From: Actinomadura terrae
GTDB taxonomy: Bacteria; Actinomycetota; Actinomycetes; Streptosporangiales; Streptosporangiaceae
Assembly (NCBI RefSeq): GCF_022751215.1
Contig: NZ_JAICDG010000005.1
Coordinates: 124,001 to 188,000, forward strand
DNA length: 64,000 bases
Direction of reading: 5' to 3'
Shown here: positions 17,108-25,750 of the stretch, in pieces
Layout of the letters: every line of letters starts with the position of its first letter
Numbering within the stretch: the stretch's first letter is position 1
Position numbers and translations under genes: made by a program
The notes under the pieces: model-generated
The model's input: only the letters and a program-made list of their open reading frames with translations
Told to the model about the DNA's origin: nothing
Database searches by the model: none

Positions 17108-18613
17108 TTGATCCAACGACGGCGGCTCCCGAGACCCACGCCGGCGATCCTGTTCTCCCTGGTCCTGGCGCTGGCGCTGGTCGGGTGCTCGGACGGCAAG
17201 GGCAAGAAGGACGGCCCGAGGGCGGCCCCGCCGCGCAAGCCGAACATCGTCTTCGTGCTCACCGACGACCTCTCGTGGAACCTCATCGCGCACATGCCGC
17301 AGGTGCGCGACATGCAGGCGCGCGGCCTCACCTTCGACAACTTCTTCGTCGCGGACTCGCTGTGCTGCACGTCCCGGTCCACGATCCTGACCGGCAGGTT
17401 CCCGCACAACACGGGCGTGCGCACCAACTTCCCGCCGGACGGCGGCTACCGCGTCTTCAAGGCGCACGGCGGCGAGCAGGCGTCGTTCGGCGCGGGCCTC
17501 CAGCAGGCCGGGTACCGGACGGCGTTCCTCGGCAAGTACCTCAACGGCTACCAGCCCGGCGACCGGCAGGGCGGGCCCGCGCCGTACGTCCCGCCCGGGT
17601 GGTCCGAGTGGTACGTCACGGGCAACGGCTACCCCGAGTACAACTACAACCTGAACGAGAACGGACGGCTCGTCCACCACGGGCAGGCGCCGCAGGACTA
17701 CCTGACCGACGTGCTGGCGGGGAAGGCGCTCGACTTCGTCCAGCGGGCGGGCGCCACCGGCAAGCCGTTCTTCATGGAGGTCGCGACGTTCGCGCCGCAC
17801 GGGCCGTTCGTCCCTGCGCCCCGGCACGCGGGCGTGCTCCCGGGCGTCCGCGCGCCGCGCACGCCCGCGTTCAACGAGGCCGACGTCAGCGACAAACCGT
17901 CCTGGCTGCGCTCGCATCCGATCCTGCGCAGGCCGGGGCTCCAGGGCATCGAGCGCGGGTTCCGCGACCGCGCCCGCATGGTCCAGGCGGTGGACGGGAT
18001 GATCGCGCGGCTGCGGCAGGCGCTCGCCGCCAAGGGCCTCGACAAGGACACCTACCTGGTGTTCGGCTCCGACAACGGCTTCCACATGGGCGAGCACCGG
18101 CTCGCGGGCGGCAAGATGACGGCGTTCGACACCGACATCCGCGTCCCGTACGTCGTGGTCGGGCCGGGCGTCAAGGCGGGCGGGCGCACGGGGGCGATCG
18201 TCCAGAACACCGACCTGGCGCCGACGTTCCTGGAACTCGCGGGCGCCGCCGTCCCGCCCGCCACCGACGGGCGCTCGCTCGTCCCGTTCCTGCGCGGCGC
18301 GCAGCCGCCGGACTGGCGGAACGCCGCGCTGGTCGAGCACGTCAAGCCGCCGCCGTCGCCGCAGGACCCCGACCGGCAGGACTCCTCGCCCGGTGCGCCG
18401 CCCACCTACAACGCGCTGCGCCTCCCGGACGCCCTCTACGTCGAGTACCAGAACGGCGAACGCGAGTACTACGACACGACCCGCGACCCCCACCAGCTCG
18501 ACAACCTGGGAGGACGGCTCCCGCCCGACCGGCAGCGGCAGCTGTCCGCGCTGCTCTACGCGCTGACGCACTGCGCCGGGGCGGGCTGCGTGTCCGCCGG
18601 GCGCACACGGTAG
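17108..18613 (+). CDS. Lipoprotein sulfatase (alkaline-phosphatase superfamily)
   Basis: This 501-residue enzyme is predicted to cleave sulfate esters outside the cell. A signal peptide ends in the lipobox ALVGC with Cys27. NIVFVLTDD places two metal-binding aspartates at 53-54. The formylglycine signature is SLCCTSRSTILTGR (84-97), with Cys86 as the expected FGly. SDNGFHMGEH carries the later metal ligands. The signature position usually occupied by Pro (CxPxR) is Thr here. The length fits secreted N-sulfatase/heparan-type sulfatases. The TTG at 17108 has GGAG seven bases upstream. The gene is 22 bases from the divergent GH43 gene, suggesting joint degradation of a decorated polysaccharide. 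Confidence 0.85.
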   Translation: MIQRRRLPRPTPAILFSLVLALALVGCSDGKGKKDGPRAAPPRKPNIVFVLTDDLSWNLIAHMPQVRDMQARGLTFDNFFVADSLCCTSRSTILTGRFPHNTGVRTNFPPDGGYRVFKAHGGEQASFGAGLQQAGYRTAFLGKYLNGYQPGDRQGGPAPYVPPGWSEWYVTGNGYPEYNYNLNENGRLVHHGQAPQDYLTDVLAGKALDFVQRAGATGKPFFMEVATFAPHGPFVPAPRHAGVLPGVRAPRTPAFNEADVSDKPSWLRSHPILRRPGLQGIERGFRDRARMVQAVDGMIARLRQALAAKGLDKDTYLVFGSDNGFHMGEHRLAGGKMTAFDTDIRVPYVVVGPGVKAGGRTGAIVQNTDLAPTFLELAGAAVPPATDGRSLVPFLRGAQPPDWRNAALVEHVKPPPSPQDPDRQDSSPGAPPTYNALRLPDALYVEYQNGEREYYDTTRDPHQLDNLGGRLPPDRQRQLSALLYALTHCAGAGCVSAGRTR

Positions 18614-18640
18614 GCGCCGCACGGGGCGGAGCGGGGGTAC

Positions 18641-18681
18641 GCGGACCGATCGCTATCATCGCTGGCGACACATTGGTCCGC
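18641..18681. repeat. Spaced inverted repeat GCGGACC/GGTCCGC around a TATCAT box
   Basis: GCGGACC at 18641-18647 is mirrored by GGTCCGC at 18675-18681, with a TATCAT sequence between them (18654-18659). It lies between the sulfatase gene and the Asp-box protein gene and could be an operator and promoter for the latter. Seven-base arms occur by chance in such GC-rich DNA. Confidence 0.25.
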
Positions 18682-18698
18682 GGACGTCATGAATTGAC

Positions 18699-18771
18699 CG
18701 ACCCGACCTGATCGAACTGATCGACCCGACCTGATCGACCGAACTGGCCGACCGACCCGACCGACCGACTG
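18699..18771. repeat. Short direct repeats upstream of the Asp-box protein gene
   Basis: The 17-base unit CGACCCGACCTGATCGA occurs at 18699-18715 and 18722-18738 with a 23-base period. It is followed by degenerate GACCGACC units up to about 18771. The array ends just before the gene starting at 18784, so it forms its 5' leader. Function is unknown; slippage-prone DNA or a repeated operator are both possible. Confidence 0.6.
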
Positions 18772-18783
18772 GGGGAGACGGGC

Positions 18784-21700
18784 GTGACCCCACCCAAGGC
18801 TCCGGACACGCCGGACGACGAGAACGGCCACGACGGGCCCCCGGCCTTCGGCGCCCCGCCGCCGCCCCAGTGGCTCTCGGACGGCCCGCAGCCGGGGGGC
18901 GCGGACCTGCTGCCCGAGCCTCCCCCGGCACCGGCGCCCGCCGAGGAGACCGTCGCCGAACCCGAACCGGCCGACGAGCCCGAGGGCGAGTCCGACAACG
19001 AGAAGACGATCGTCGGCGACCTCGCGGGCGCCTACAAGACGCAGGTCTTCGAGAAGAAGCCCCCGCCGGATGAAGAGCCGGCCGAGCAGCAGGAAGCACC
19101 GGCGGACGATGAGCCCGAGCCTGAAGCGGAGCCCGACCCGGCCTCGCTGACCTCGACCGACATCCCGTTCCCGCCGCCGTTCCCCTACGCGCCGGACGAC
19201 TCCCCGCAGAACGACCACACGCGGGTCGATCCCGACGTGACGCACATCGACACGCCCGTGCGTCCGCCCGCCCAGCCGCCCGCGCCGCCGCGTCCCGCCG
19301 CGCCGCCGGCACCGTCCGCGCCTCCGCCGTTCCCGTACGCGCAGGAGATCCCCGGCGCGCCCGCTCCCGCTCCCGCCCCGGAGCCCTTCCCGTACGCGCA
19401 GGAAATCCCGGGAGCGCCCAGCCCGTCGTCCAGTCCCCCGGCCGCCGAGCCTTTCCCCTACGCGCAGGAGATCCCGGGGGCGCCCAGCCCGTCGTCCAGG
19501 CCTCCGGCCGCCGAGCCCTTCCCATACGCCCAGGAGATCCCCAGCGGAGGTGCGCGTCCGCTGCCGCCCCTCGGGGGCGGCGCCGATCCGTTCCCCTACG
19601 CGCAGGAGATCCCGGGCCGCCAGCAGCAGCCCCCGCAGCAGCCCGCCTACGCGAGCGCGCAGCCCGCGCCGCTCCCGCCCCCGCCCGCGATCGACGAGCC
19701 GTGGCGGACGGCGGAGCCGGGCAAGCCCAAGCGCAAGCGCAACAAGAAGCCGCTTCTCATCGGGGTCGCGGGCGTCGCGGTCGCGGCGGTGCTGGCCGCC
19801 GGCGGCTTCTTCGTCGTGAACGGCCTGGGCGGTGACGACGAGGACGGCGGCGGCAAGGAGAGCGCCCGGCTCGCCGCGTCGCTGTTCCCGGTGGAGGGCG
19901 GCGCCCGCACCGACGGCCGCGACCAGGAGCTGAACGGCGTCGCCGCCGTGGGCCAGGTGGTCGTCGCGGTCGGCGGCGAGAGCGACGTGCTGGCCTCGCG
20001 CGGCCTGTTCCTGGTGTCCACGGACGGCGGGCGCACGTTCAAGCCCGCCGCGCAGCAGGGCCCGGACGGCGGCGCGCCGCGTCCGGGCGAGACGCCCCAG
20101 GCGGTCGGCGGGTCGTCGGGCGGCTGGGTCGCGGTCGGCACCCGCACCGGCGGCACCGGCGTCGTGTGGACGAGCGAGAACGGCCGGGAATGGCGGCGCG
20201 AACCCGACGCGGTCGGCAGCGTGTTCGGCGCGAACGACCGGGTCCGGCGGATCGTCGCGTCCGGCGGCGGGTACCTGGCGATCGGCGACCACTCGCAGAA
20301 GGGCGACTTCAGCGACGCCGCGCCCGCCGTGTGGCTGTCGGCCGACGGGCGCCGCTGGGAGGCCCGCACCGGCGACCAGATCGGCGTGCAGGTCGACCGG
20401 GGCACGTTCTCGCTGGTCGAGGCCGCCGCGAGCGGCAAGGTGATCCTGCTGGAGGGGCTGGTCACGCCCGGCCGCAGGAAGCCGTCCTACCGGAAGGTGT
20501 GGCGGTCCGACGACGGCGGCCGCACCTGGTCGACCTCGGACGTCCCGGTGCCCAAGGGCAGCCGCGGTCTGATCATCGGCGGCGGCGAGGCCGGGTTCCT
20601 CGCGGTGCGCGAGATCAGGGCGGGCGGCAGGGCGTACGGGCAGGCGTTCGCGTCCAAGGACGGCTCGCAGTGGCGCAAGGCCGGGAACCTCACCACCGGC
20701 GGATACGAGCACACGAGCCAGGTGCTCGGTGACGAGCAGGGCTTCGCGGCGGTCGTCGTGCGCGGCCGCGACGTGCTGCTGGCGCGCAGCGCGAACGGCG
20801 CCGCGTGGAAGGACGCGGGCACCGTCGAGACCAGGCCGCAGCGGGAGATCAAGGGCGGCGCGCTCGCCGGGGAGCAGACGGTCGTCGTCGGCCGCGAGCC
20901 CGGCGGCGGCGACATGGACCCGATGCTCGGCGTGTGGGACGCGGCGGGCACGGCCGTCCCGGTGGACCTGGCGAAGGTGCCGGGCGCGATCCGTCCCGAC
21001 CACACGGTCCGCTCGGTGGGGGCGAACGGCGACCTCGCGGTCGCGGTGGGCAGCGCGTCCGGCGACGCCGCCGTGTGGACGTCCACGGACGGCGGCGCCT
21101 GGAAGCCCGCGCAGGGGCTCGGCGCCGCGTTCACCCGGCCGGGGCCGCAGCAGCTCATCGACGTCGCGGGCGGGAAGGCGGGCTGGCTCGCGGTCGGCTA
21201 CGACCAGGCGTCCCCGCGCCGCGCGCTGGTGGTGACCTCGGCGGACGGCTCGACGTGGCAGGCCGCCGACAACGCCGCCGCGTTCCGGGCCACCCGGAAC
21301 GGCATCCCGGTCACCTCCGCCGCCGCAGCCGGGCCCGGCGGGTACGTGGTCGTCGGCACCGAGGGGTTCTCGGCCGTGACCTGGTCGTCCAGCGACCTCA
21401 AGAGCTGGGAGCGCGGGACGAGCGGCAGCGCGAACGCACTGGAGGGCGACAAGAACGGCAGCCACTGGATGCTGGACGTCGCCTCCGCCGATTCGGCCGG
21501 ATTCGCGGCCGTCGGCGGCGGCCGCGACGCCAAGGGCAACCACCCCTCGGTGTGGACGTCGCGCGACGGCAAGCGCTGGTCGCTCCAGAACCTGCAACTG
21601 CCCGGCGGCATCACCGAGGGCCACCTGACGCACGTCGCCGCGCGCGGGAACACCCTGGTCGCCGCGGGGATCGGCGCGACCCCGCAGGGCCTCGTGTGGC

Positions 21701-22038
21701 TGGGCTACGTCTCGCCCGACGCGGGCCGGACGTGGCGCCCGCTGCCGGTGCCGGGCGGCGGGACGCAGGAGACCATCGTGACCTCGCTGGCCGCGACCCC
21801 GAAGGGCTTCGCCGGGACCGGCACCGTGCTCAAGGACGGCGCGGCCGACGTGGTCTCGTGGACGTCCCCCGACGGCTCGTCCTGGAAGAGCGCGACGCCC
21901 GGCGGCACCGGCCTCGGCGGCGCCGGGGACCAGCAGGTCACCGGGCTCGCCGCGTTCAAGAACTCGCTACTGGGCGTCGGGCGCAGCACCGACGGGAACG
22001 CCGACCAGCCGGTGCTGTGGAGCCGTCCCGTCCCCTAA
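18784..22038 (+). CDS. Bitopic protein with FPYAQEIP repeats and an extracellular Asp-box beta-propeller
   Basis: This is a 1084-residue protein of unknown role. Residues 1-315 are Pro/Glu-rich, presumably cytoplasmic, with five copies of PFPYAQEIP (about 182-278) and a degenerate PFPYAPDD near 138. A Lys/Arg cluster (KPKRKRNKK) and one membrane segment (about 322-346) follow. The outside part (350-1084) contains many Asp-box-like units such as STDGGRTF, SDDGGRTW, STDGGAW, SPDAGRTW and SPDGSSW. These point to one or two beta-propellers like those of sialidase-fold or photosynthesis-assembly proteins; no catalytic residues are evident. The N-terminus also holds EKTIVGD and TQVFEKK, which resemble Ser/Thr-kinase target sites. 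The GTG at 18784 has GGGGAG upstream. It meets the next gene tail to tail with a four-base overlap. Confidence 0.8.
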   Translation: MTPPKAPDTPDDENGHDGPPAFGAPPPPQWLSDGPQPGGADLLPEPPPAPAPAEETVAEPEPADEPEGESDNEKTIVGDLAGAYKTQVFEKKPPPDEEPAEQQEAPADDEPEPEAEPDPASLTSTDIPFPPPFPYAPDDSPQNDHTRVDPDVTHIDTPVRPPAQPPAPPRPAAPPAPSAPPPFPYAQEIPGAPAPAPAPEPFPYAQEIPGAPSPSSSPPAAEPFPYAQEIPGAPSPSSRPPAAEPFPYAQEIPSGGARPLPPLGGGADPFPYAQEIPGRQQQPPQQPAYASAQPAPLPPPPAIDEPWRTAEPGKPKRKRNKKPLLIGVAGVAVAAVLAAGGFFVVNGLGGDDEDGGGKESARLAASLFPVEGGARTDGRDQELNGVAAVGQVVVAVGGESDVLASRGLFLVSTDGGRTFKPAAQQGPDGGAPRPGETPQAVGGSSGGWVAVGTRTGGTGVVWTSENGREWRREPDAVGSVFGANDRVRRIVASGGGYLAIGDHSQKGDFSDAAPAVWLSADGRRWEARTGDQIGVQVDRGTFSLVEAAASGKVILLEGLVTPGRRKPSYRKVWRSDDGGRTWSTSDVPVPKGSRGLIIGGGEAGFLAVREIRAGGRAYGQAFASKDGSQWRKAGNLTTGGYEHTSQVLGDEQGFAAVVVRGRDVLLARSANGAAWKDAGTVETRPQREIKGGALAGEQTVVVGREPGGGDMDPMLGVWDAAGTAVPVDLAKVPGAIRPDHTVRSVGANGDLAVAVGSASGDAAVWTSTDGGAWKPAQGLGAAFTRPGPQQLIDVAGGKAGWLAVGYDQASPRRALVVTSADGSTWQAADNAAAFRATRNGIPVTSAAAAGPGGYVVVGTEGFSAVTWSSSDLKSWERGTSGSANALEGDKNGSHWMLDVASADSAGFAAVGGGRDAKGNHPSVWTSRDGKRWSLQNLQLPGGITEGHLTHVAARGNTLVAAGIGATPQGLVWLGYVSPDAGRTWRPLPVPGGGTQETIVTSLAATPKGFAGTGTVLKDGAADVVSWTSPDGSSWKSATPGGTGLGGAGDQQVTGLAAFKNSLLGVGRSTDGNADQPVLWSRPVP
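19327..19617 (+). repeat. In-frame repeats encoding PFPYAQEIP
   Basis: Five copies of a nine-residue motif start near 19327, 19387, 19447, 19513 and 19588, spaced 20-25 residues apart by Pro/Ala/Ser linkers. The copies differ at synonymous positions (for example TTCCCG, TTTCCC, TTCCCA), while the peptide is unchanged. This argues for selection on the peptide rather than a recent DNA duplication. Confidence 0.85.
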
Positions 22039-22970
22039 CCGGCCGGATGCTGGGGCGGAGCCGTCTCGGGCTCCGCCTCGGACGGCCGCGCGTGCCTCGG
22101 CACGTAGTCCGGCGCGGCGGAGGCGCGGGAGCGGTTGCGGCGCGCGCCGTAGGGGGCCACGAGCATGCGGTAGAACGGGCGCCTGACCAGCGTCGGGACG
22201 AGCCGGTACCCGCCCCGCACGATGACGTTGCGCCAGTACTGCGGCCGCGTGATGAAGCCCTCGACGCGCATCGCGCGCTGCAACCGCAGCTCCGAGCGCA
22301 GCAGGTCGCGGCCGCCGCGGCGCGCGTACGCGCCGTCCCCGACCCGGTAGTAGACGAGCGGCTCGGCGAGGTTCACCACCCGCGCGCCCTGCGCGATCAT
22401 CCGCGCGAACAGCCAGTAGTCCTCCATCAGCGGCAGGTCGCCGTAGCCGCCGACGGCCATCACGGCGCTGCGCCGGTACACGACCGTCGGATGGTTGAAC
22501 GGGTCGTGCAGCCGCGAGTACCGCGCGATGTCGGTGGGGTCGCTCGGCGGGATGCGGCGGCCGACGATGTCGGAGGTGTCGGAGCCGAACTCCAGCAGTC
22601 CCGCGCCGACCAGGTCGGCGCCCGCCCGCACCAGCGGCACCTGCTCCTGGAAGCGGTGCGGCATCGCGACGTCGTCGGCGTCCATGCGGGCGACGATGTC
22701 GTACCAGGCGGCGTTCAGGCCCGCGTCGAGCGCGGGGCCGAGGCCGCGGTTGTGCGCCAGCGGGACGAACGTCACCTCGGACGGGCTGTCCAGGATGAGC
22801 CCCCGCAGGCAGTCGGCCAGCTCCGGCGAGATGGGCCCGTCCTGCACCAGCACGACCTGGTCGGGACGCAGCGTCTGGTGGTGGACGGCGCTGCGGAACG
22901 CGTCCCGGACGTAGTCCGCCCGATCACCGCCGTAGACGGTCATCAACAGGGTGAAGGGCTCGGGCTGCAT
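22035..22970 (-). CDS. Family-2 glycosyltransferase (WcaA-like)
   Basis: This 311-residue GT-A enzyme starts FTLLMTVYGGDRADYVRDAF and has VVLVQDGPISPEL, NRGLGPALDAGL and the metal-binding ARMDADDVAMPHRF. LMEDYWLFARMIAQGAR holds the likely catalytic base. These are the features of WcaA/EpsE-like transferases that build surface polysaccharides. There is no membrane segment. The ATG at 22970 is the start. It stands alone between two convergent or parallel envelope genes; a promoter-like element shared with glf lies 108 bases upstream. Donor and acceptor are unknown. Confidence 0.85.
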   Translation of the reverse strand: MQPEPFTLLMTVYGGDRADYVRDAFRSAVHHQTLRPDQVVLVQDGPISPELADCLRGLILDSPSEVTFVPLAHNRGLGPALDAGLNAAWYDIVARMDADDVAMPHRFQEQVPLVRAGADLVGAGLLEFGSDTSDIVGRRIPPSDPTDIARYSRLHDPFNHPTVVYRRSAVMAVGGYGDLPLMEDYWLFARMIAQGARVVNLAEPLVYYRVGDGAYARRGGRDLLRSELRLQRAMRVEGFITRPQYWRNVIVRGGYRLVPTLVRRPFYRMLVAPYGARRNRSRASAAPDYVPRHARPSEAEPETAPPQHPAG

Positions 22971-23077
22971 CGGTCCCTATCGGTCTGTTCCGGCTGGGGC
23001 GCATCGCCCGGCAGAGCCCGTGGCGGGGGGGCTGGTCCTGGTGGGCGGTCCTAGATGTGATGTTTTTCGGCTGTTGC

Positions 23078-23094
23078 GCCGCCAAGATACCGGG
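23078..23094 (-). promoter_or_regulatory. Putative promoter element shared with glf
   Basis: The minus strand reads CCCGGTATCTTGGCGGC, matching 14 of 17 positions of the element upstream of glf and containing the same TATCTT. It lies 108 bases upstream of the glycosyltransferase start. Confidence 0.3.
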
Positions 23095-23167
23095 ATGCGG
23101 TGGTCACTACGTCCTGGTTGACCGGTTCTCCACGTCCGCGAAACCCGGGTGCCGCGTCACGCTGCCA

Positions 23168-24649
23168 TTACGTCCGTTCGCAAATGTTCCGGTCGGCCCT
23201 GATCTCCCCCGGGACCTGGGGCATCGGTCGCTTCGCCCCGGACAGTACCGCGCCGTCCGTACCGATGACCAGGTAGACGTAGCCCGGCTTGCCGGCCGGC
23301 CACGCGCGCGGCGGATGCCCCGGCAGCGCGATCGCGAGCCGCGCCGCCTGCCGCTCGGCCCCGGCGCCGTAGAGGATCTGCGTGCGGGCGGTGGCCGACG
23401 CCTCGCGCGTGCCGACCTTGACGACCCGGAAGCCGCGCCCGGTGAGCTGGTCGGCGGTCCGCTGGCCGAGGCCCTTCACCCGCGTCGCGTTGTAGATGGC
23501 GACCCTGACCTGCGCGGGCGGGACAGGCGGCACCGGCGGGTTCGCCGGGGTACCGCCCGGCTGCTGCGCGGGGACGGGCGCGGGCGGCGCGGGCTCGGCG
23601 GGCGGCGCGTTGTCCTCGCGGATCGACCTGAACAGCGGCTCGGCGAGCGCCGCATTGAACTGGACGCGGTTCTTGTCCTGCGGATACGGCTGCACCGGGA
23701 CGGTCACGAAGCGCACCTTGCCCGCGCTCATCCCGCGCAGGCTGCCCGCCAGCTTCTGCATCACCGACAGCGTGAGCCGGTCGTCCGCCTTGATGGACTT
23801 GGTCGCGGCGGACAGGAACGAGAACGTCCGTCCGGGATCGGTGAGCATGCCCTTGTCGGTGGCCTTCTTCACGACCGAGGCCATGAACGCCTGCTGCCGT
23901 TTGATCCGGTCGAGATCGGAGCCGTCGCCGAGCACGTACCGGGTGCGGACGTAGCCGAGCGCCTGGTCGCCGTGCACGGTCTGCCGCCCGGCCCGCAGGT
24001 GCAGTTCGGCCTTCGGGTCGTCGATGCGGCGCGGCACGCAGATCTCGACGCCGTCGAGCGCGTCCACGACCCGCTTGAACCCGGCGAAGTCCACCTCGAC
24101 GAAGTGGTCGATGTGGATGCGGGTGAGCGACTCGATCGTCCGCCACGTGCAGGCCGGGCCGCCGGTGGAGAACGCCGCGTTGATCATCGCGAGCTGCGGC
24201 GGCGACGTCCCGCCCCCGGTCCTGCGGCAGGACGGGAGGTTCACCATCGAGTCGCGCGGGAAGCTGATGCCGAGCGCCTGCTCCCCGCCGGGCGAGATGT
24301 GCAGGAGGATCGTGGTGTCCGAGCGCTGCCCGACCTCCTGGCCGTAGCGCGCGTTCTCGCCCGCGCGGCTGTCGGACCCGATCATCAGGATGTTCATCGA
24401 GTTGTTGAGCTTGGCCGGACGGTTCGCGCCGAGCTTGTCGTCCACGTGCTCGCGGTCGATCTGGCCGTCCAGCCGCCGCCAGAACCCGTACGCGGTGAGG
24501 CTGCTCACGACCAGCACCGCCGACATGGCGATCGACACCCAGCCGAGCACGCGCCACAGCCGCCCCCGCGCCGGCGGCTCCGGCGGCCTGGGGGCGGCGT
24601 CCGTGAAGTACACGGGGGTCGGCACGGCGGCTCGCTGCATCCGTAACAT
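23168..24649 (-). CDS. LytR-CpsA-Psr family envelope glycopolymer ligase
   Basis: LCP enzymes transfer lipid-linked glycopolymers onto peptidoglycan. This ~493-residue protein has a short cytoplasmic N-terminus, one membrane segment (about 36-55) and the LCP domain. Its hallmark residues are visible in ILMIGSDSRAG, ISFPRDSMVNLP, GYVRTRYVLGDG and DLDRIKRQQAF. After a Pro-rich linker, the C-terminus (from about residue 385, VRVAIYNATRVKGLGQRTAD) is a LytR_C domain, a layout shared with mycobacterial Lcp1/CpsA. It is a candidate to attach the galactan made by the glf cluster. The start is uncertain: ATGs at 24649 and 24640 and a TTG at 24661 are all close and none has a clear ribosome site. Confidence 0.92.
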   Translation of the reverse strand: MLRMQRAAVPTPVYFTDAAPRPPEPPARGRLWRVLGWVSIAMSAVLVVSSLTAYGFWRRLDGQIDREHVDDKLGANRPAKLNNSMNILMIGSDSRAGENARYGQEVGQRSDTTILLHISPGGEQALGISFPRDSMVNLPSCRRTGGGTSPPQLAMINAAFSTGGPACTWRTIESLTRIHIDHFVEVDFAGFKRVVDALDGVEICVPRRIDDPKAELHLRAGRQTVHGDQALGYVRTRYVLGDGSDLDRIKRQQAFMASVVKKATDKGMLTDPGRTFSFLSAATKSIKADDRLTLSVMQKLAGSLRGMSAGKVRFVTVPVQPYPQDKNRVQFNAALAEPLFRSIREDNAPPAEPAPPAPVPAQQPGGTPANPPVPPVPPAQVRVAIYNATRVKGLGQRTADQLTGRGFRVVKVGTREASATARTQILYGAGAERQAARLAIALPGHPPRAWPAGKPGYVYLVIGTDGAVLSGAKRPMPQVPGEIRADRNICERT

Positions 24650-24753
24650 TCCAGCACACAATGGACAAGAGCCACCCGAGTCACGGCAAAGTCATCCGGG
24701 CAAGGTCATCTCGACCTCGGATCACCGCCGCCGACCACTAGACTCCCCCGACG

Positions 24754-25695
24754 ATGAGCACCGTAGACGCGCTGACCGACCAGGCCATGGTCGTCCTCCA
24801 GGACCGGCCGGTCGTACCGCTCAGCGGCTGGCTGGCCAGGGCCGTCACCGACTGCGCCGAAAGCGGCCGCACGCTGCAACTCGTCACCCCCCTCGACTCG
24901 CGGCTGTCGCTGCCGCTGCGCACCGCCGCCGCCGGGGCCGACCTGCAATGGGTCGTCCGGCACGGCGACGGCTACTACGAGGGCCTCACCGGACGGCCAC
25001 TGAAATGGGACGGCGCGACGTTCGTCCCCGTCCCGGAGGCGCGCGACTACGCGCCCGGGTTCACGACCCGTCCGACCGCGGCGATCGGCTCGCAGCTCAC
25101 GCTCCTCTACCGGATCGGGCACGGCGCCGAGGGCGACCTCGCCGGCCCGGTCGAGCGGCTCCTGCAACTGCTCACCGGCAAGCCGCCCGCCGGGCTCGGC
25201 CCCACCGAACCGCTGGAGCACCCCTGGCGCGGCGACCGGCTCACGGAGTACGCGCGCGGCCGCTCGACCGCCCGGCTGCTGGTCATCGGCGACGGCCCGC
25301 GTCCCGCGCTGGCGATGTGCGACTTCAGCACGACCGAGGGCGGCGGCGTCGCCGAGGTCACCACGGTCACCGTCGGCTACGCGCCCACCGACCCCCCGCC
25401 GCTGCGGCACCTGCCCTCGCTGGTCGGTGCGCTGGCCGCCGACCAGCCGCTGTCATCGCTGCTCGTCCAGCTCACCCCGGGCCGCGCCGACCTCACCACC
25501 GAGCCCCGCTGGACGGGCGCTCCCGCCCCGGTCGCGCTCGCCGTCACCGGCACCGTCACCGGCCCCGCCGACATCCCCGGGCAGCAGGTCGGCCCGGCGC
25601 GCACCCCCATGACGCTGTTCCCGCTCGGCGACGGCCGCTCCCCCGACGGCTGGCAGCGTCACGGCCACCTCATGCGCCACCTCCAGTCGGGCTGA
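24754..25695 (+). CDS. Conserved actinobacterial hypothetical protein, possibly the C-terminal part of a DUF6177-like protein
   Basis: This 313-residue soluble protein has no signal or membrane segment. Recognisable blocks are VVLQDRPVVPLSGWLARAV, RTLQLVTPLDSRLSLPLR and WVVRHGDGYYEGLTGRPLKW. From memory these recall the C-terminal region of DUF6177 proteins that accompany ESX genes in Streptomyces and relatives; I cannot confirm this here. No catalytic motif stands out. The ATG at 24754 has no ribosome site, but TAGACT ends 10 bases upstream (24738-24743), so a nearly leaderless transcript is likely. It is divergent from the LCP gene and upstream of the DUF1266 gene. Confidence 0.6.
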   Translation: MSTVDALTDQAMVVLQDRPVVPLSGWLARAVTDCAESGRTLQLVTPLDSRLSLPLRTAAAGADLQWVVRHGDGYYEGLTGRPLKWDGATFVPVPEARDYAPGFTTRPTAAIGSQLTLLYRIGHGAEGDLAGPVERLLQLLTGKPPAGLGPTEPLEHPWRGDRLTEYARGRSTARLLVIGDGPRPALAMCDFSTTEGGGVAEVTTVTVGYAPTDPPPLRHLPSLVGALAADQPLSSLLVQLTPGRADLTTEPRWTGAPAPVALAVTGTVTGPADIPGQQVGPARTPMTLFPLGDGRSPDGWQRHGHLMRHLQSG

Positions 25696-25750
25696 CGCTC
25701 CGCGCCCGCGGGTGATCACTCCGTTCGGACGATGGGGTACGGTCCTGCCC

